A stretch of DNA of 42,117 nt from Dehalococcoidia bacterium. Lineage in GTDB: Bacteria > Chloroflexota > Dehalococcoidia > UBA3495. The notes beneath the pieces are model-generated. The model saw only the letters and a list, made by a program, of their open reading frames with translations, made no database searches and was not told where the DNA came from. This document shows positions 1 to 10,466 of the stretch, piece after piece; position 1 is the first letter of the stretch, and each line of letters begins with the position of its first letter. The DNA lies in assembly GCA_030753265.1 (NCBI GenBank), contig JASMCQ010000068.1, forward strand, positions 1 through 42,117, given 5' to 3'. The position numbers and the translations under genes were made by a program.

Positions 1-59
1 CCGGCCCACCACACCCACCTGGTGGGGCGCCGCTACAATAGTAGGGCTCAGGTCTTCTC

Positions 60-88
60 TTGACAAGGGCCAACGGCTTGTTTAACAT
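60..88 (+). promoter_or_regulatory. Sigma-70-type promoter of groES-groEL
   Basis: TTGACA at 60-65 and TAACAT at 83-88 are separated by 17 bases. The -35 box is perfect and the -10 box matches well. The expected transcription start, near 95, falls inside the CIRCE element, so repressor binding would block initiation directly. No other good promoter was seen upstream of groES. Confidence 0.8.
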
Positions 89-91
89 GAT

Positions 92-118
92 TTAGCGCTC
101 TCAGACCGAGAGTGCTAA
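92..118 (+). promoter_or_regulatory. CIRCE element (HrcA operator)
   Basis: The sequence is TTAGCGCTC, nine bases, then GAGTGCTAA. This is the CIRCE inverted repeat with the canonical 9-9-9 layout and one departure in the left arm (G for A at its fifth base). CIRCE is bound by the heat-shock repressor HrcA, whose folding depends on GroE, giving negative feedback on chaperonin level. No hrcA gene is in the window. The position over the predicted transcription start fits classical repression. Confidence 0.93.
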
Positions 119-174
119 TGCCATGGGATGCAAACTGGCCAACTGAATAGGCCAGACGTAGAAAGGAGGCAACG

Positions 175-504
175 GTGGCAAACTTTACTCCGCTGGGCGA
201 GCGGGTGGTCGTTCAGCCCATCGAGCTCGAGCAACAGACAAAAGGCGGAATTTTCTTGCCTGACACCGCCAAAGAGAAGCCCCAAGAAGGCAAAGTGGTC
301 GCCGTGGGCCCGGGACGGGTTACCGACGATGGGACTCGAATTCCCATGGAACTCTCGAAAGGCGATCGTGTCATCTACTCCAAGTTCGCCGGAACCGAAT
401 ATAAGGACGGCGACGAAGAGTACCTCATCTTGCGTGAGAGCGATATTCTGGCCAAGATCGGGGCCGGGAAACCCCAGGCCAAGAAAGCCGCCCGCAAGAA
501 GTAG
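175..504 (+). CDS. groES: Co-chaperonin GroES
   Basis: This is the 10-kDa co-chaperonin that caps the GroEL cavity in the cytoplasm. The 109-residue product has the family core: an N-terminal segment containing [10 protein letters not shown], the mobile-loop region around residues 17-32 with KGGIFLPD, the GKVVAVGPG strand and a C-terminal [13 protein letters not shown] strand. It is slightly longer than usual because of a basic tail, [11 protein letters not shown]. The start is GTG at 175, chosen because a strong ribosome-binding site (GAAAGGAGG, 161-169) lies just upstream. It is the first gene of a two-gene operon with groEL, under a sigma-70 promoter and CIRCE. Identification is secure. 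The role of the lysine-rich tail is unknown. Confidence 0.97.
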   Translation: MANFTPLGERVVVQPIELEQQTKGGIFLPDTAKEKPQEGKVVAVGPGRVTDDGTRIPMELSKGDRVIYSKFAGTEYKDGDEEYLILRESDILAKIGAGKPQAKKAARKK

Positions 505-552
505 TCTTGTAAACCCCATCAAACCGTTCCACGTCGAAATTGATAGTTGTAA

Positions 553-2196
<1,644 letters not shown>

Positions 2197-2217
2197 TCCA
2201 CTGGCTCAGGACCTTTT

Positions 2218-2257
2218 GTAAAGGCGCCCCCGATTGGGTGGGGCGCCTTTACTTTTT
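2218..2257 (+). terminator. Intrinsic terminator after groEL
   Basis: A perfect 13-bp stem (2218-2230 with 2240-2252, GTAAAGGCGCCCC and its complement) encloses a nine-base loop and is followed by five T residues at 2253-2257. It ends the groESL transcript before the convergent MFS gene. The opposite strand lacks a good U-tract, so it probably works mainly in the plus direction. Confidence 0.93.
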
Positions 2258-2318
2258 GGGGAGGGACGCCGGCCTTAGAGGGTGGCCGGGAGAGGCCCTT
2301 CCCTCCGTTCTGGAACCG

Positions 2319-3671
2319 CTATGAAACCACAAACTCCGGGCCGGCGAGGGACTCCTCCGTCGTGGGGTCCGTCTCCCGGCGGGGAAGCCTGGCCCTGGGA
2401 AGGTTCCAGAACATGGCCGCCGCCATCAGGTACAGAACAATAATGGGAATAATGGCCCAATAGTAGCTGCCGGAAGTATCGTACACCCAACCCGCGAACA
2501 CCGGCACACCCATGGACAGGATGCTGTGTACCGTGGTGACCCCACCCCGTAGGGTAGCGAAGCTCTTGCGGCCGAAATAGTCCCCGATCAGTGACCAGGA
2601 AACTCCGCTGACGCCCTCCGCGAAGGCAAATAGCGCGGCGAAGATGAGGAGTTGCCACAGCGCACCCCCGCCCAAGAGGAGGACCCCCAAGCTGACCGCG
2701 CCCAACAACATGGTGAGGGCGACGATCTTCTGTTTGGCGTACTTGTCACCCACCCAGCCGAGAGCGATCCGGAGCGGGATGGTGATAAAGGCAACGAAAG
2801 CTACGACGAAGGCGCCCGTGCCTTCCGATTGGCCTCTCCACACCATGAGGGGCACCAGGTGCACGAAAACCCCGGTGTGGGCCGCGATTCGCAGGCCCAT
2901 GGCCAGAGCCAGAAGCCAGTACGTCGGCGTCTTGAGCGCCTCCTTCGCCGTGAAGTCCACTGCCGTTACGTGGCGGGCGAACCGAAGCGAACTCGTGGGC
3001 GAGGGGCTCCTGGCGACGACTGGCGGCGACCGGTCTCCATCGGGCAGCAGTCCCATGGTCTCTGGGGAACGGCGTACTACAAGAGACAGGGGGATCACCG
3101 CGGCAATTATCACCAGGCCCGAGATGACGGCGCCGGTCCTCCAGCCTTGGGTCAGCACGATGTAGGCTACAGCCGGGGTGATGACGGTACCGCCAATGGA
3201 GATGCCCATGGTCGCGAAGGACATGGCCAGGCCCTTTCGGCGAATGAACCACTGATTGACCGCCGCCATGATGCCGTGGTTGAAGCCGGCATTCATGCCC
3301 ATGGCAAGGACGCCGATATACACGAGGAGAAATGTTGTGAAGGTGTGGGTTTGGGACAGGAGAATGAACCCCGTGCCGGCCAGAAGACCGCCGAAGGCTA
3401 TCATCGTCCGGGGGCCCAAACGATCCACCGCATACCCGGCCAACGGCCCTTCAAGCCCCCCTTCCAGGCGGCCCAACCCATAGGCCAAAGAGGTGGCCGC
3501 CCGGCTCAGGCCCAGGTCACGGGTCACCGGCAGAAAGTAGACCGAGAAGCCCAACCAGTAGGTCCCCCCACCCAAGGCATTAAGGACGCTGCCCGCCGCA
3601 ACTATCCACCAGCCGTAGAATATCTTGCGGTCCGCGCTGGCGCCGCTGGTGGCACCCGGCCTATCCGTCAT
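2319..3671 (-). CDS. Major facilitator superfamily transporter
   Basis: A polytopic inner-membrane secondary transporter of 450 residues, with about 12 predicted membrane segments in two halves joined by a polar loop near residues 205-230 (SPETMGLLPDGD onward). The start has the FYGWWIVAAGSVLNALGGGTYWLGFSVYF pattern common in monocarboxylate/oxalate-formate-like MFS proteins. The loop between helices 2 and 3 contains GYAVDRLGPRTM, a form of the MFS signature G-x3-D-x-x-G. The ATG at 3671 has an AGAGGA site upstream. The substrate cannot be told from sequence; an organic anion is plausible by family resemblance only. The gene stands alone, convergent with groEL. The 297 bases on its 5' side hold no gene. 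Confidence 0.88.
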   Translation of the reverse strand: MTDRPGATSGASADRKIFYGWWIVAAGSVLNALGGGTYWLGFSVYFLPVTRDLGLSRAATSLAYGLGRLEGGLEGPLAGYAVDRLGPRTMIAFGGLLAGTGFILLSQTHTFTTFLLVYIGVLAMGMNAGFNHGIMAAVNQWFIRRKGLAMSFATMGISIGGTVITPAVAYIVLTQGWRTGAVISGLVIIAAVIPLSLVVRRSPETMGLLPDGDRSPPVVARSPSPTSSLRFARHVTAVDFTAKEALKTPTYWLLALAMGLRIAAHTGVFVHLVPLMVWRGQSEGTGAFVVAFVAFITIPLRIALGWVGDKYAKQKIVALTMLLGAVSLGVLLLGGGALWQLLIFAALFAFAEGVSGVSWSLIGDYFGRKSFATLRGGVTTVHSILSMGVPVFAGWVYDTSGSYYWAIIPIIVLYLMAAAMFWNLPRARLPRRETDPTTEESLAGPEFVVS

Positions 3672-3968
3672 GCACGTTCATTCCTCTTGGGCGTGGAACC
3701 GGCGGCCATCGCCTTTCCTGAACTGTTTCCAAGCCTTCGGTATCCGGCTCGGTCACCCTTACCGGGCGCCCGCAGCCTGCCCACTCGTAATTCTTGAGTC
3801 AAATCGCTGGGCGTTTTCGACACGGCCGCCACCCTCGGCAGCGTGGGGCGGGCCTCATGCTCTTGGCGCGGCCCTCCTTCACCTTCCGGCGCCACCCCGT
3901 CTCGAGGAGCCGGGCCCTGCCCAGCTTAGCGCCCGGGCAGAAGACCAGAAAGGTGAAGGCCGGACGTT

Positions 3969-5216
3969 CTATTCGAACCGCATCGCGGTGAGACGCAGCA
4001 GGTTGAGGGTGTAGAGGGCGGAGCGCGTACGGTCGGGCAACCCTGATCCCGCGAAGTTGTACTCGCGATGGGTGGCGCCCCAGCTCGAGCAGACGGAAAC
4101 GTAGGTCCGGCCCGAACTCAGGTTCTCGGTGGCAGCCTGGCTGTCCGGTACGCCGTACACCGCTACGCCCAGGTCCGCTCTGGCATGTTCTCTGACGGCG
4201 GCGGCCAGTTGATCCGCCAGGCTGGCCCCGTCCTGGGCCAGCTCTTCGTAGCGGGCCGCCGCGCCGTTGGCTCCCAGAACGCCCAGCAAGACGGTTTTTC
4301 CCATACCGACGGTCCCCTCCAGGAACAGGGGACCGGCAGCCTCCTGAAGGTACTGGGCCACGATGCCGCCGGTGAGACCCTCGTAGGAGGCCACGGTCCG
4401 CTTCGGGTCCCGGTTCAGCAGCTCTCCCACCACATCTTGCAGCGTCTGATCATCGGACCCGAAAACGTGGTCCTTCAAGAGATCCCGGGCCTCTCGCTCC
4501 AGGGGCGCGATGAGCCCTTCGGCTTCCTCCCGGCTGATCGCCTTGGCCGTGATGCGCACGTCCACCTGACCGGGATGGGCCAGCACCCCTACCGTAGGGT
4601 TTTGAGAGTTGGCGATGAGGTGACCGACCAGGTCGTCCACCGAGCTTTCTCCCAGGTCGGCCACCTTGAGAACCCGGGAATAGATTGCCTCGGATAGGCC
4701 GAACTTCCGCCGGAGGTAGGGGATGACTTCATTGTCGAAAAGCCACTTCATTTCGAAGGGCACCCCGGGCAAGCAGATTACGACCGCCCTGGGGTCTTCA
4801 ACGATGAACGAGGGGGCCGTGCCGTTGGGGTTTTTGACTGGAATTGAGTCCGCCGGAATGTAGGCCTGCCGGTTGTTGTTCTCGGTCATGATGAAGCCCC
4901 GGCGGCGGAACCTCTCCTCGATCTGGGCCATGAGTTCCGGGTCCAGGACCAACTCCCTCCCGGAAGCCCTGGCCACGACTTCCCGGGTCAGGTCGTCCTG
5001 GGTCGGGCCGATACCCCCGCAGGTGATGACCAGGTCGGAGCGCTCCATGGCCCGATCGATGGCCGACAACATCCGGTCCGGGTTATCCCCGACCACCGTC
5101 TTGTAAAAGAGGTTAACACCCTGATTGGCCAGCCGCTGGGCCATCCAGGCCGAGTTGGTATCTACAATCTGGCCCAGCAAAAGCTCCGAGCCGATGGCTA
5201 CGATCTCCGCGTTCAT
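3969..5216 (-). CDS. cinA: CinA-family protein with altered amidase site
   Basis: A 415-residue two-domain CinA homologue. The N-terminal domain (about 1-170) is of the MoaB/molybdopterin-binding type (COG1058), linked in the family to ADP-ribose or NMN-related pyrophosphatase activity. It has EIVAIGSELLLGQIVDTNS, CGGIGPTQDDLT (66-77), NGTAPSF and LPGVPFEM, all well kept. The C-terminal PncC-type domain should deamidate nicotinamide mononucleotide, but the family motif A-E-S-C-T-G-G reads Y-E-G-L-T-G-G at about 278-284. The nucleophilic serine is therefore glycine and this domain is probably inactive as an amidase. The ATG at 5216 has an AGGAG site. It stands in a minus-strand run but is separated from its neighbours by about 240-300 bases, so it is probably its own transcript. 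Family assignment is firm; loss of activity is inferred. Confidence 0.9.
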   Translation of the reverse strand: MNAEIVAIGSELLLGQIVDTNSAWMAQRLANQGVNLFYKTVVGDNPDRMLSAIDRAMERSDLVITCGGIGPTQDDLTREVVARASGRELVLDPELMAQIEERFRRRGFIMTENNNRQAYIPADSIPVKNPNGTAPSFIVEDPRAVVICLPGVPFEMKWLFDNEVIPYLRRKFGLSEAIYSRVLKVADLGESSVDDLVGHLIANSQNPTVGVLAHPGQVDVRITAKAISREEAEGLIAPLEREARDLLKDHVFGSDDQTLQDVVGELLNRDPKRTVASYEGLTGGIVAQYLQEAAGPLFLEGTVGMGKTVLLGVLGANGAAARYEELAQDGASLADQLAAAVREHARADLGVAVYGVPDSQAATENLSSGRTYVSVCSSWGATHREYNFAGSGLPDRTRSALYTLNLLRLTAMRFE

Positions 5217-5457
5217 GTCCGAAAGCTCCTGGGCATACGCTGGTTCTTGCTGACTCCCCAGCTCTCACCCCACCGGCCCCATGACAAAATGAGCTTTGGG
5301 TGCACCCCGGAAGGGCAACGAGGCTTTCCACACGTTTCTGGCTGGTCATCAACGCCGAATACCCCCGGCCACCTTGAGGCCGGGAGTCTCAGACATCGTT
5401 AGGGTAGTCCGGCGCGGCTACGGGGTCAAGGGGCATTGAGGGGCGGGTCCGGTACCC

Positions 5458-6972
5458 TCATGGGCTGCTGGACGCCGTCAAGTTCAGCGCGCTGACCCCG
5501 CCTGCCTTCCAGATAGCGGTCTCCGCCGCGTCGAAATCGCCCACCCGGAACGTGAGGGTCTCGCCAGCGAAGGACTCGGCCCCGTACTGAGGTATCGTCA
5601 GGACGAAACTGCCGTTGCTAACCGTGCCCTCGTCCAGCGGTTCCAGGAATGCCGCAAGCCAAGCGGTGACAACGGTGCCGTCCGAGGCGGGGAGGCCGTC
5701 GATGGTGGCCGTACCCGCGAACGCGTTGGGCAGGACATCGGTCCGGGCCGGAGGCAAGGGCGCCGGCGCCGGTGTCGCGGTTGGCTCCGGAATGGGGGTA
5801 GCCGTCGGCGCCGGTGTCAGCGTGGGTGTCGGCATCGGGGTGGCCGTGGGCATCGGCGTGGCGGTGGGTGCCGGCGTGGCTGTGGTCGCCGGAGTGGGCT
5901 CAAGTGTCGGGACCGGTGTCGGGTCCGGCATCGGGTCCGGAGTCGGTTCCGGTGTCGGAGCGGGCTCCGGCGTATCGTCGGGCTCCGGGGTGTCGTCGGG
6001 TTCCTGGTCCTCCTCCTCGGGAGACGGGCCTGCCGTGGCGGCCGGTGGCACGGGGGTATCCGGCGGCGGTGATGTTGGAGCAGGTGTCGGCGGCACAAGG
6101 GTAGGCGCCGGTGACGGCGCCGGTAGAGCGGTCGGGGCCGGAACCGGAGTTGGAAGCAGCGTGGGCTGCGGCGCCGCCGTGGCCACCGGTTGGGGCGCCG
6201 GGGTAGCGGTGGGTGGAGAAACCGCGGTGGGCGTCGGAGGGATCACTTGAGGCGTCGGGATCGGAACCTCGCCGGTCTTGGCCTCCGGAATCTCGGTGAA
6301 CACGGCCGTCTCGGCCCGGACCATGAGTTTCGGCTCGGTTGGTGCGGTCTCGGCCGTGACCGTGCTCTTCTCCTCGTCGATCAGGACCTGGGTGCCCAGG
6401 TCGTTCTCCAGCTCGCAGACCCCGCGGAAGCACTGCACCTCCGCCTCGCCTTTATCCGGGTCGTATTTGACGCTCATCCAGGTGCCGCGAGGGGAAGCCG
6501 TGCCGGCCGGGGTTACCACTTGGACCGGCCTCTGCCCTTCCCGGAAACCCTCGTCGATGAGGAAGATCTTGCCCTGGCTGAGTTCGATGATGATGTCCTG
6601 GTCCAACGCGAACCGGCCGAGACGCCAGACGGTGTCGGGAGTCGTTCTGGTGACCCGGATGAACTCGCGGACGGCTATGTCTACCCGGGCCTCACTGTCG
6701 GGAAAGGTCTTGACGGCGTCACCGGGGAACAGGTTCTGCCCCACCGCCGTTGGCAGAAAGTTGGACGCGCCGGCGCCGGGATCGCGGAGCAGGTCCGTTT
6801 CCACCTGGTTGACGATCTCTTCCACGGAGATGCTGGCCTCTTCCGGCTCCGTCCCGCCACCGCCGGTGGCCAAGACAAGCACAATCAAGGCGATGACAAC
6901 GGCGGCGGCGGCGATGCCAGAAGCTATGAACGGTAGACGGCGACGGAGCGGCGCGGGTATCTCGTTAACCAT
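5458..6972 (-). CDS. FecR-like membrane protein with Pro/Thr-rich stalk
   Basis: A probable surface protein. After a short basic N-terminus (PLRRRLPF) there is one strong membrane segment (IASGIAAAAVVIALIVLVLA), then an extracytoplasmic domain resembling FecR/iron-dicitrate sensor domains (DAVKTFPDSEARVDIA, FIRVTRTTPDTVWRLG, TPAGTASPRGTWMSVKYDP). About 170 residues of Pro/Thr/Ala-rich repeats follow, then a roughly 90-residue C-terminal beta domain (FAGTATIDGLPASDGTVVTAW onward). The frame stays open to 7002 with TTG, and ATG is also possible at 6993. ATG 6972 is preferred because it overlaps the stop of the cyclase gene by eight bases (ATGGTTAA), giving translational coupling; it lacks a clear ribosome-binding site. 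Pairing with a CHASE2 cyclase suggests a shared envelope-sensing role, which is inference. Confidence 0.82.
   Translation of the reverse strand: MVNEIPAPLRRRLPFIASGIAAAAVVIALIVLVLATGGGGTEPEEASISVEEIVNQVETDLLRDPGAGASNFLPTAVGQNLFPGDAVKTFPDSEARVDIAVREFIRVTRTTPDTVWRLGRFALDQDIIIELSQGKIFLIDEGFREGQRPVQVVTPAGTASPRGTWMSVKYDPDKGEAEVQCFRGVCELENDLGTQVLIDEEKSTVTAETAPTEPKLMVRAETAVFTEIPEAKTGEVPIPTPQVIPPTPTAVSPPTATPAPQPVATAAPQPTLLPTPVPAPTALPAPSPAPTLVPPTPAPTSPPPDTPVPPAATAGPSPEEEDQEPDDTPEPDDTPEPAPTPEPTPDPMPDPTPVPTLEPTPATTATPAPTATPMPTATPMPTPTLTPAPTATPIPEPTATPAPAPLPPARTDVLPNAFAGTATIDGLPASDGTVVTAWLAAFLEPLDEGTVSNGSFVLTIPQYGAESFAGETLTFRVGDFDAAETAIWKAGGVSALNLTASSSP
5740..6268 (-). repeat. Low-complexity Pro/Thr/Ala-coding stalk
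   Basis: This in-gene tract codes imperfect tandem units such as PTATPMPTPT, PEPTPDPMPDPT and PDDTPEPDDTPEP. It forms the stalk of the FecR-like protein, including an acidic stretch (EEEDQEPDDTPEPDD). Such segments are extended and often glycosylated in surface proteins. The repetition makes the tract prone to length variation and assembly error, and it produces long open frames in other frames that should not be annotated. Confidence 0.85.
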
Positions 6973-8992
6973 GCGGCCGCCCGGGGTCGCCATTCCCCTC
7001 AACCAGGGTGGCGGCCTGAAGATCGACCACTTCGTAAAGATCGACCGGCTGGCGGCGGCCTCTAACCTCCACCGGTCCCAGGGACCGTACCCGGCACATG
7101 TGATTGACCAAGGCCTGGGTGGCGCCGCTGATCAGGACGGATACCCCATACTCCTTGGTCAAGTCCTGCAACCGCGACGCCAGGTTCACGGTGTCACCGA
7201 TTACGGTGTAGTCCATCTTCCTCGGCGAGCCGATGTTGCCCACCACCGCCTGACCAGTATGCATCGCGATCCCGATCCTCAAGGAGGTTTTCGCCAGTTC
7301 CCGCCAGCGGTCCTCCAGCTCACCCAGCCGGTCCCGCATCTCCAGGGCCGCCAGCACCGCCCGTTCCGGATCGTTGTCGTGGGCCTGGGGTGCCCCGAAG
7401 AACGCTAGGATAGCATCCCCTTCAAACTTGTCAACGGTCCCCCCGTGGCGGAAGATGATATCCGTCATCAGGGTCAGGTATTCGTTGAGCAGGTCGACGA
7501 CTTCCTCCGGGCTCAGCTGCTCCGAAATGGTGGTGAACCCTCGTATGTCGGAGAACAGTACCGTCAGATCGGCGCGCCGCCCTCCCAGCCGGGCGGCAGC
7601 CGGATTCTTTAGCATCTCTTTCACGGTCCACGGGGACAGGTACCGGGACAGCATCGACCGGGCCTGCTGTTTTTCCAGTTGCTCGATGCCGACCCGGTCG
7701 GTGAGGGCAAAGGCGAACCCCACAAGCAGGGCGGTTAGAGGCGCGGTGATGGGCAGGAAATAATCGGCCCACACAAACGGTCCAATCCACGCGCCGAACA
7801 GCCCGGCCACCAGCGCCGCCATACCGCCGAACCCAAACAGTGGTCTGACGAAACGGCCCAGGGCAACTGCGCCAAAACCCAGTACCACAACGATCAGGAC
7901 CACCTGATAACGCGCCGGGCCGCCGATGAAGGAGCCACTCAATAGCGTGTCGGCGGCGGCGGCGTGGAACTCGACCCCCGCCATCCGGTTGGTGCCGGAA
8001 AACGGGGTGGGCAGCATGTCCTCGATGCTGGGGTCGGTGACCCCGATGAAAACGATCTTGTCTCTGAGCCGGCCGGAAAAATCCTCCTCACTCTTGAGCA
8101 CGTCGCGGGCGACGAATGTCTGGTGGGTACCCGGCGGGCCGGGGAAATTAACCAGGAACTGGCCGCCGGAGACCTTCACCAGAAGGTCCGGTGCTATCGG
8201 GACGTCGCCGTTGGGCGCCGGCGCCGCGGGCAAGCCGGTCCCTTTGAGCTGGGCGGCGGCCACCAGCGCGAGCCCGTAGACGAAGTTCCCATCCTTGTCT
8301 CGCCCGTAGGGTAAGTACCGCCGGAGCACGCCGTCGGCATCGGGCCTGATCCCGACCAAACCAATGGACCCTCCGGACGCGGCCGCCAGCTCCCGGTACG
8401 GCTCCGTTACCCCCGCCACCCCTATTCCCGATACGGCTTGGCCCGCCAGGACCACGGCCACCCCGCTGTCGACGGCCCTCCTGACCGCGCGGGCCAACTC
8501 CAAGTCCTGCGCCCTAGCGGAGTCGGCGCCCGCGACGATGCGATCAAAGCCGGGAGTGCCCGGACCGATCACCTGGGTCCCCTCGCGGGTTTGAATCTGA
8601 AGTGGGGTTCCGGAGAGGACCTGGTAGAGAAACGGCTGGATTTCGGCGAACTGCTCCCCGGTTATCACGGTCTCGCTGTTGCTCTCTTCCGAATAAAGAA
8701 TATCGACCGCGATGACGGCCGGCCGGTACTGGCTAACCTGGTCTATGAGCCGGGCAACCAGGCTTCGTGGCCACGGCCACCGGGGGGCGCCCCGCTCGAA
8801 ATCCTGCTGCGAAATAGCAACGATGGCTACCTCGGGCCGGGGCTCCCTGATGTCCCGCCACTGGAACGCCCGGTCCAGGAAAAACAGGTCGGGGCGCTCC
8901 ATGACTTCGAACACCGACAACAGGGAAACGGCGAGGACCAAGGGAACGCTGTATACAAGAAACAACCTCTTCAGTGAAAAGACGGTTAGCAA
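6965..8992 (-). CDS. CHASE2-domain adenylate cyclase
   Basis: A membrane class III nucleotide cyclase of 675 residues. An N-terminal membrane anchor (about 9-28) is followed by a large extracytoplasmic CHASE2 sensor (about 35-345; LFFLDRAFQWRDIR, VAIVAISQQDF, AVIAVDILYSE, IVFIGVTDPSIEDM). Two or three membrane helices (about 350-430) lead to a cytoplasmic cyclase domain (about 470-650). The metal-binding aspartates are present in FSDIRGFT (Asp482) and KFEGDAIL (Asp526). Lys522 and the DYTVIGDTVNLASRLQ segment fit ATP rather than GTP as substrate. The start appears to be TTG at 8992 with a GAGGT site about ten bases upstream. The stop overlaps the FecR-like gene. The sensed signal is unknown, and no cAMP receptor is in the window. 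Confidence 0.93.
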   Translation of the reverse strand: MLTVFSLKRLFLVYSVPLVLAVSLLSVFEVMERPDLFFLDRAFQWRDIREPRPEVAIVAISQQDFERGAPRWPWPRSLVARLIDQVSQYRPAVIAVDILYSEESNSETVITGEQFAEIQPFLYQVLSGTPLQIQTREGTQVIGPGTPGFDRIVAGADSARAQDLELARAVRRAVDSGVAVVLAGQAVSGIGVAGVTEPYRELAAASGGSIGLVGIRPDADGVLRRYLPYGRDKDGNFVYGLALVAAAQLKGTGLPAAPAPNGDVPIAPDLLVKVSGGQFLVNFPGPPGTHQTFVARDVLKSEEDFSGRLRDKIVFIGVTDPSIEDMLPTPFSGTNRMAGVEFHAAAADTLLSGSFIGGPARYQVVLIVVVLGFGAVALGRFVRPLFGFGGMAALVAGLFGAWIGPFVWADYFLPITAPLTALLVGFAFALTDRVGIEQLEKQQARSMLSRYLSPWTVKEMLKNPAAARLGGRRADLTVLFSDIRGFTTISEQLSPEEVVDLLNEYLTLMTDIIFRHGGTVDKFEGDAILAFFGAPQAHDNDPERAVLAALEMRDRLGELEDRWRELAKTSLRIGIAMHTGQAVVGNIGSPRKMDYTVIGDTVNLASRLQDLTKEYGVSVLISGATQALVNHMCRVRSLGPVEVRGRRQPVDLYEVVDLQAATLVEGNGDPGRPHG

Positions 8993-9364
8993 CTTAGCGT
9001 TGACCTCGTTTCATTCCAGAGCATCTACGATATCCCGGATCGTCGAACCTATGCGGTTCCACGACATAAGCATAAACTGACCTTGTTCAAAACTTCAAGC
9101 CGATTCGGAACGAGTGGGTGACGGCACGCCGGAGTCAGGGTCCAGGACCTTCCGCCCCCCCTGACCCCGCGTTCGGATGGCCACCGTCGAAACCCGGCGG
9201 CATGGCCCCGAGGGCCGGCTTCCCTTGACCGCCTACGGCGTCTATGCTTAACTCTAGCTACCACGACTGCCGCGATGGGATCGCGTTCTTGGCGGAATAG
9301 CGACCGGGCCTCGACCACCGAAAGTGGCTGAAAAGGGCGCGGTTGAAAGGGAGGTAATTACCAG
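8993..9364. other. Divergent intergenic region, no gene seen
   Basis: These 372 bases separate the minus-strand cyclase from the plus-strand dehydrogenase. I see no credible coding frame. A small GGCCC-CGA-GGGCC hairpin lies at 9204-9216 without a T-tract, and a plausible plus-strand promoter lies at 9225-9253. A possible minus-strand promoter near 9050-9090 is too weak to call. Confidence 0.5.
9225..9253 (+). promoter_or_regulatory. Putative promoter of the hydroxyacid dehydrogenase
   Basis: TTGACC (9225-9230) and TTAACT (9248-9253) are spaced by 17 bases, about 110 bases upstream of the GTG start at 9365. The match is moderate and untested. Confidence 0.4.
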
Positions 9365-10351
9365 GTGATAGTAGCGGTGCTTGACGATTACCAGGGAATC
9401 GCCGTCCGAATGGCCGATTGGACCAGCCTGCCTAAAGGGACCGAGGTCCAGTTCTTCCTGGACCACCTAGCCGACGAGGATGGCCTGGCCGAGCGGCTCG
9501 CCGAATTCGATGTGGTTGCGGGTATGCGGGAGCGTACGCCGTTCCCACGTTCCTTGCTGAACCGGCTTCCGAATCTACGCCTGCTGGTGACCACCGGCCG
9601 CCGCAACGCATCCTTCGACACCTAAGCGGCCACCGAGTTGGGCATTGTGGTCTGCGGGACCGGCGGGGCCGGGGAAGGCCCCACGGAGCTGACCTGGGGC
9701 TTGATCATCGGCCTGCTTCGGCACATTCCCCTGGAGGACCGGCTCACCCGCCAGGGCAAGTGGGGCAACACCGTCGGCATCGGTCTCCGAGGCAAGACCC
9801 TGGGCCTGCTGGGACTGGGCCACATCGGCTCACTGGTGGCCCGGGTGGGCAACGCCTTCGGCATGGATGTCATCGCTTGGAGCCAGAATTTGACCGCCCA
9901 ACGCGCCGCGGAGTGCGCCGCTACCCTGGTGGACAAGGATACCCTGTTCCGCGATTCGGATGTCGTATCCGTTCACCTGGTGCTCAGCGACCGCACCCGT
10001 GGGCTGGTTGGGGCCCATGAGCTGGGCTTGATGAAGCCCACCGCCTACCTGGTCAACACCTCTAGGGGCCCCATCGTCGACGAGGCGGCACTGGTCGACC
10101 TGCTGCAACGCGGGGCCATCGCCGGGGCGGCGCTGGACACCTTCGACGTGGAGCCTCTGCCGCCGATGCACCCGTTCTTGGCCCTACCAAATACCGTCCT
10201 CGCCCCCCACAACGGCTACGTGACCGAAGAGGCCTACCTGGCCTTCTACGCCGGGATTGTGGAAGACATCACCTCTTTCGCCGGCGGAAACCCGGTCCGG
10301 GTGCTGAATCCCGAGGTCTTGAACTCGCCCCAACTGCGGGGACCCGGCTAG
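9365..10351 (+). pseudogene. D-2-hydroxyacid dehydrogenase interrupted by in-frame TAA
   Basis: Both parts belong to one D-isomer-specific 2-hydroxyacid dehydrogenase (NAD-dependent reduction of 2-keto acids, or oxidation of 2-hydroxyacids). The first part (9365-9622, starting MIVAVLDDYQGIAV) ends at TAA 9623-9625 in the segment NASFDT-stop-AATELGIVVCGT. The second part continues in the same frame with the Rossmann motif GLGHIG, then NTSRGPIVDE (catalytic Arg), DTFDVEP (catalytic Glu) and APHNGY (catalytic His). No frameshift is needed: one base (CAA to TAA) would explain the break. The GTG start has a strong AAAGGGAGGT site at 9346-9355. All other key residues look intact, which suggests a recent mutation, a sequence error or readthrough. 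An internal restart for the second part is possible but would lack the N-terminal substrate domain. Confidence 0.85.
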
Positions 10352-10466
10352 CCCCAGGGTTGCCCGGAGACCATCGCTCAGGCACTACCTACCTGCCTCG
10401 GAGAAGCGGGCGCCCGGAGGGCTACTTCCCGATGCACGGGACTCAAACAGCTCCAGGAGGAACTAG

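Noticed and set aside
3672..3968. Possible gene or terminator between the MFS and cinA genes
   Set aside because: Only short overlapping frames are present. A 10-bp inverted repeat (3876-3885 with 3950-3959) has a 64-base loop and no T-tract.
5364..5384. CCCGGCC-N7-GGCCGGG hairpin downstream of the FecR-like gene's neighbour
   Set aside because: A clean seven-base stem, but with no T-tract on either strand; it may be chance in GC-rich DNA.
5615..6250. Plus-strand glycine/valine-rich frame opposite the Pro/Thr stalk
   Set aside because: Its repeats are the complement of the Pro/Thr stalk codons, so it is a shadow, not a collagen-like gene.
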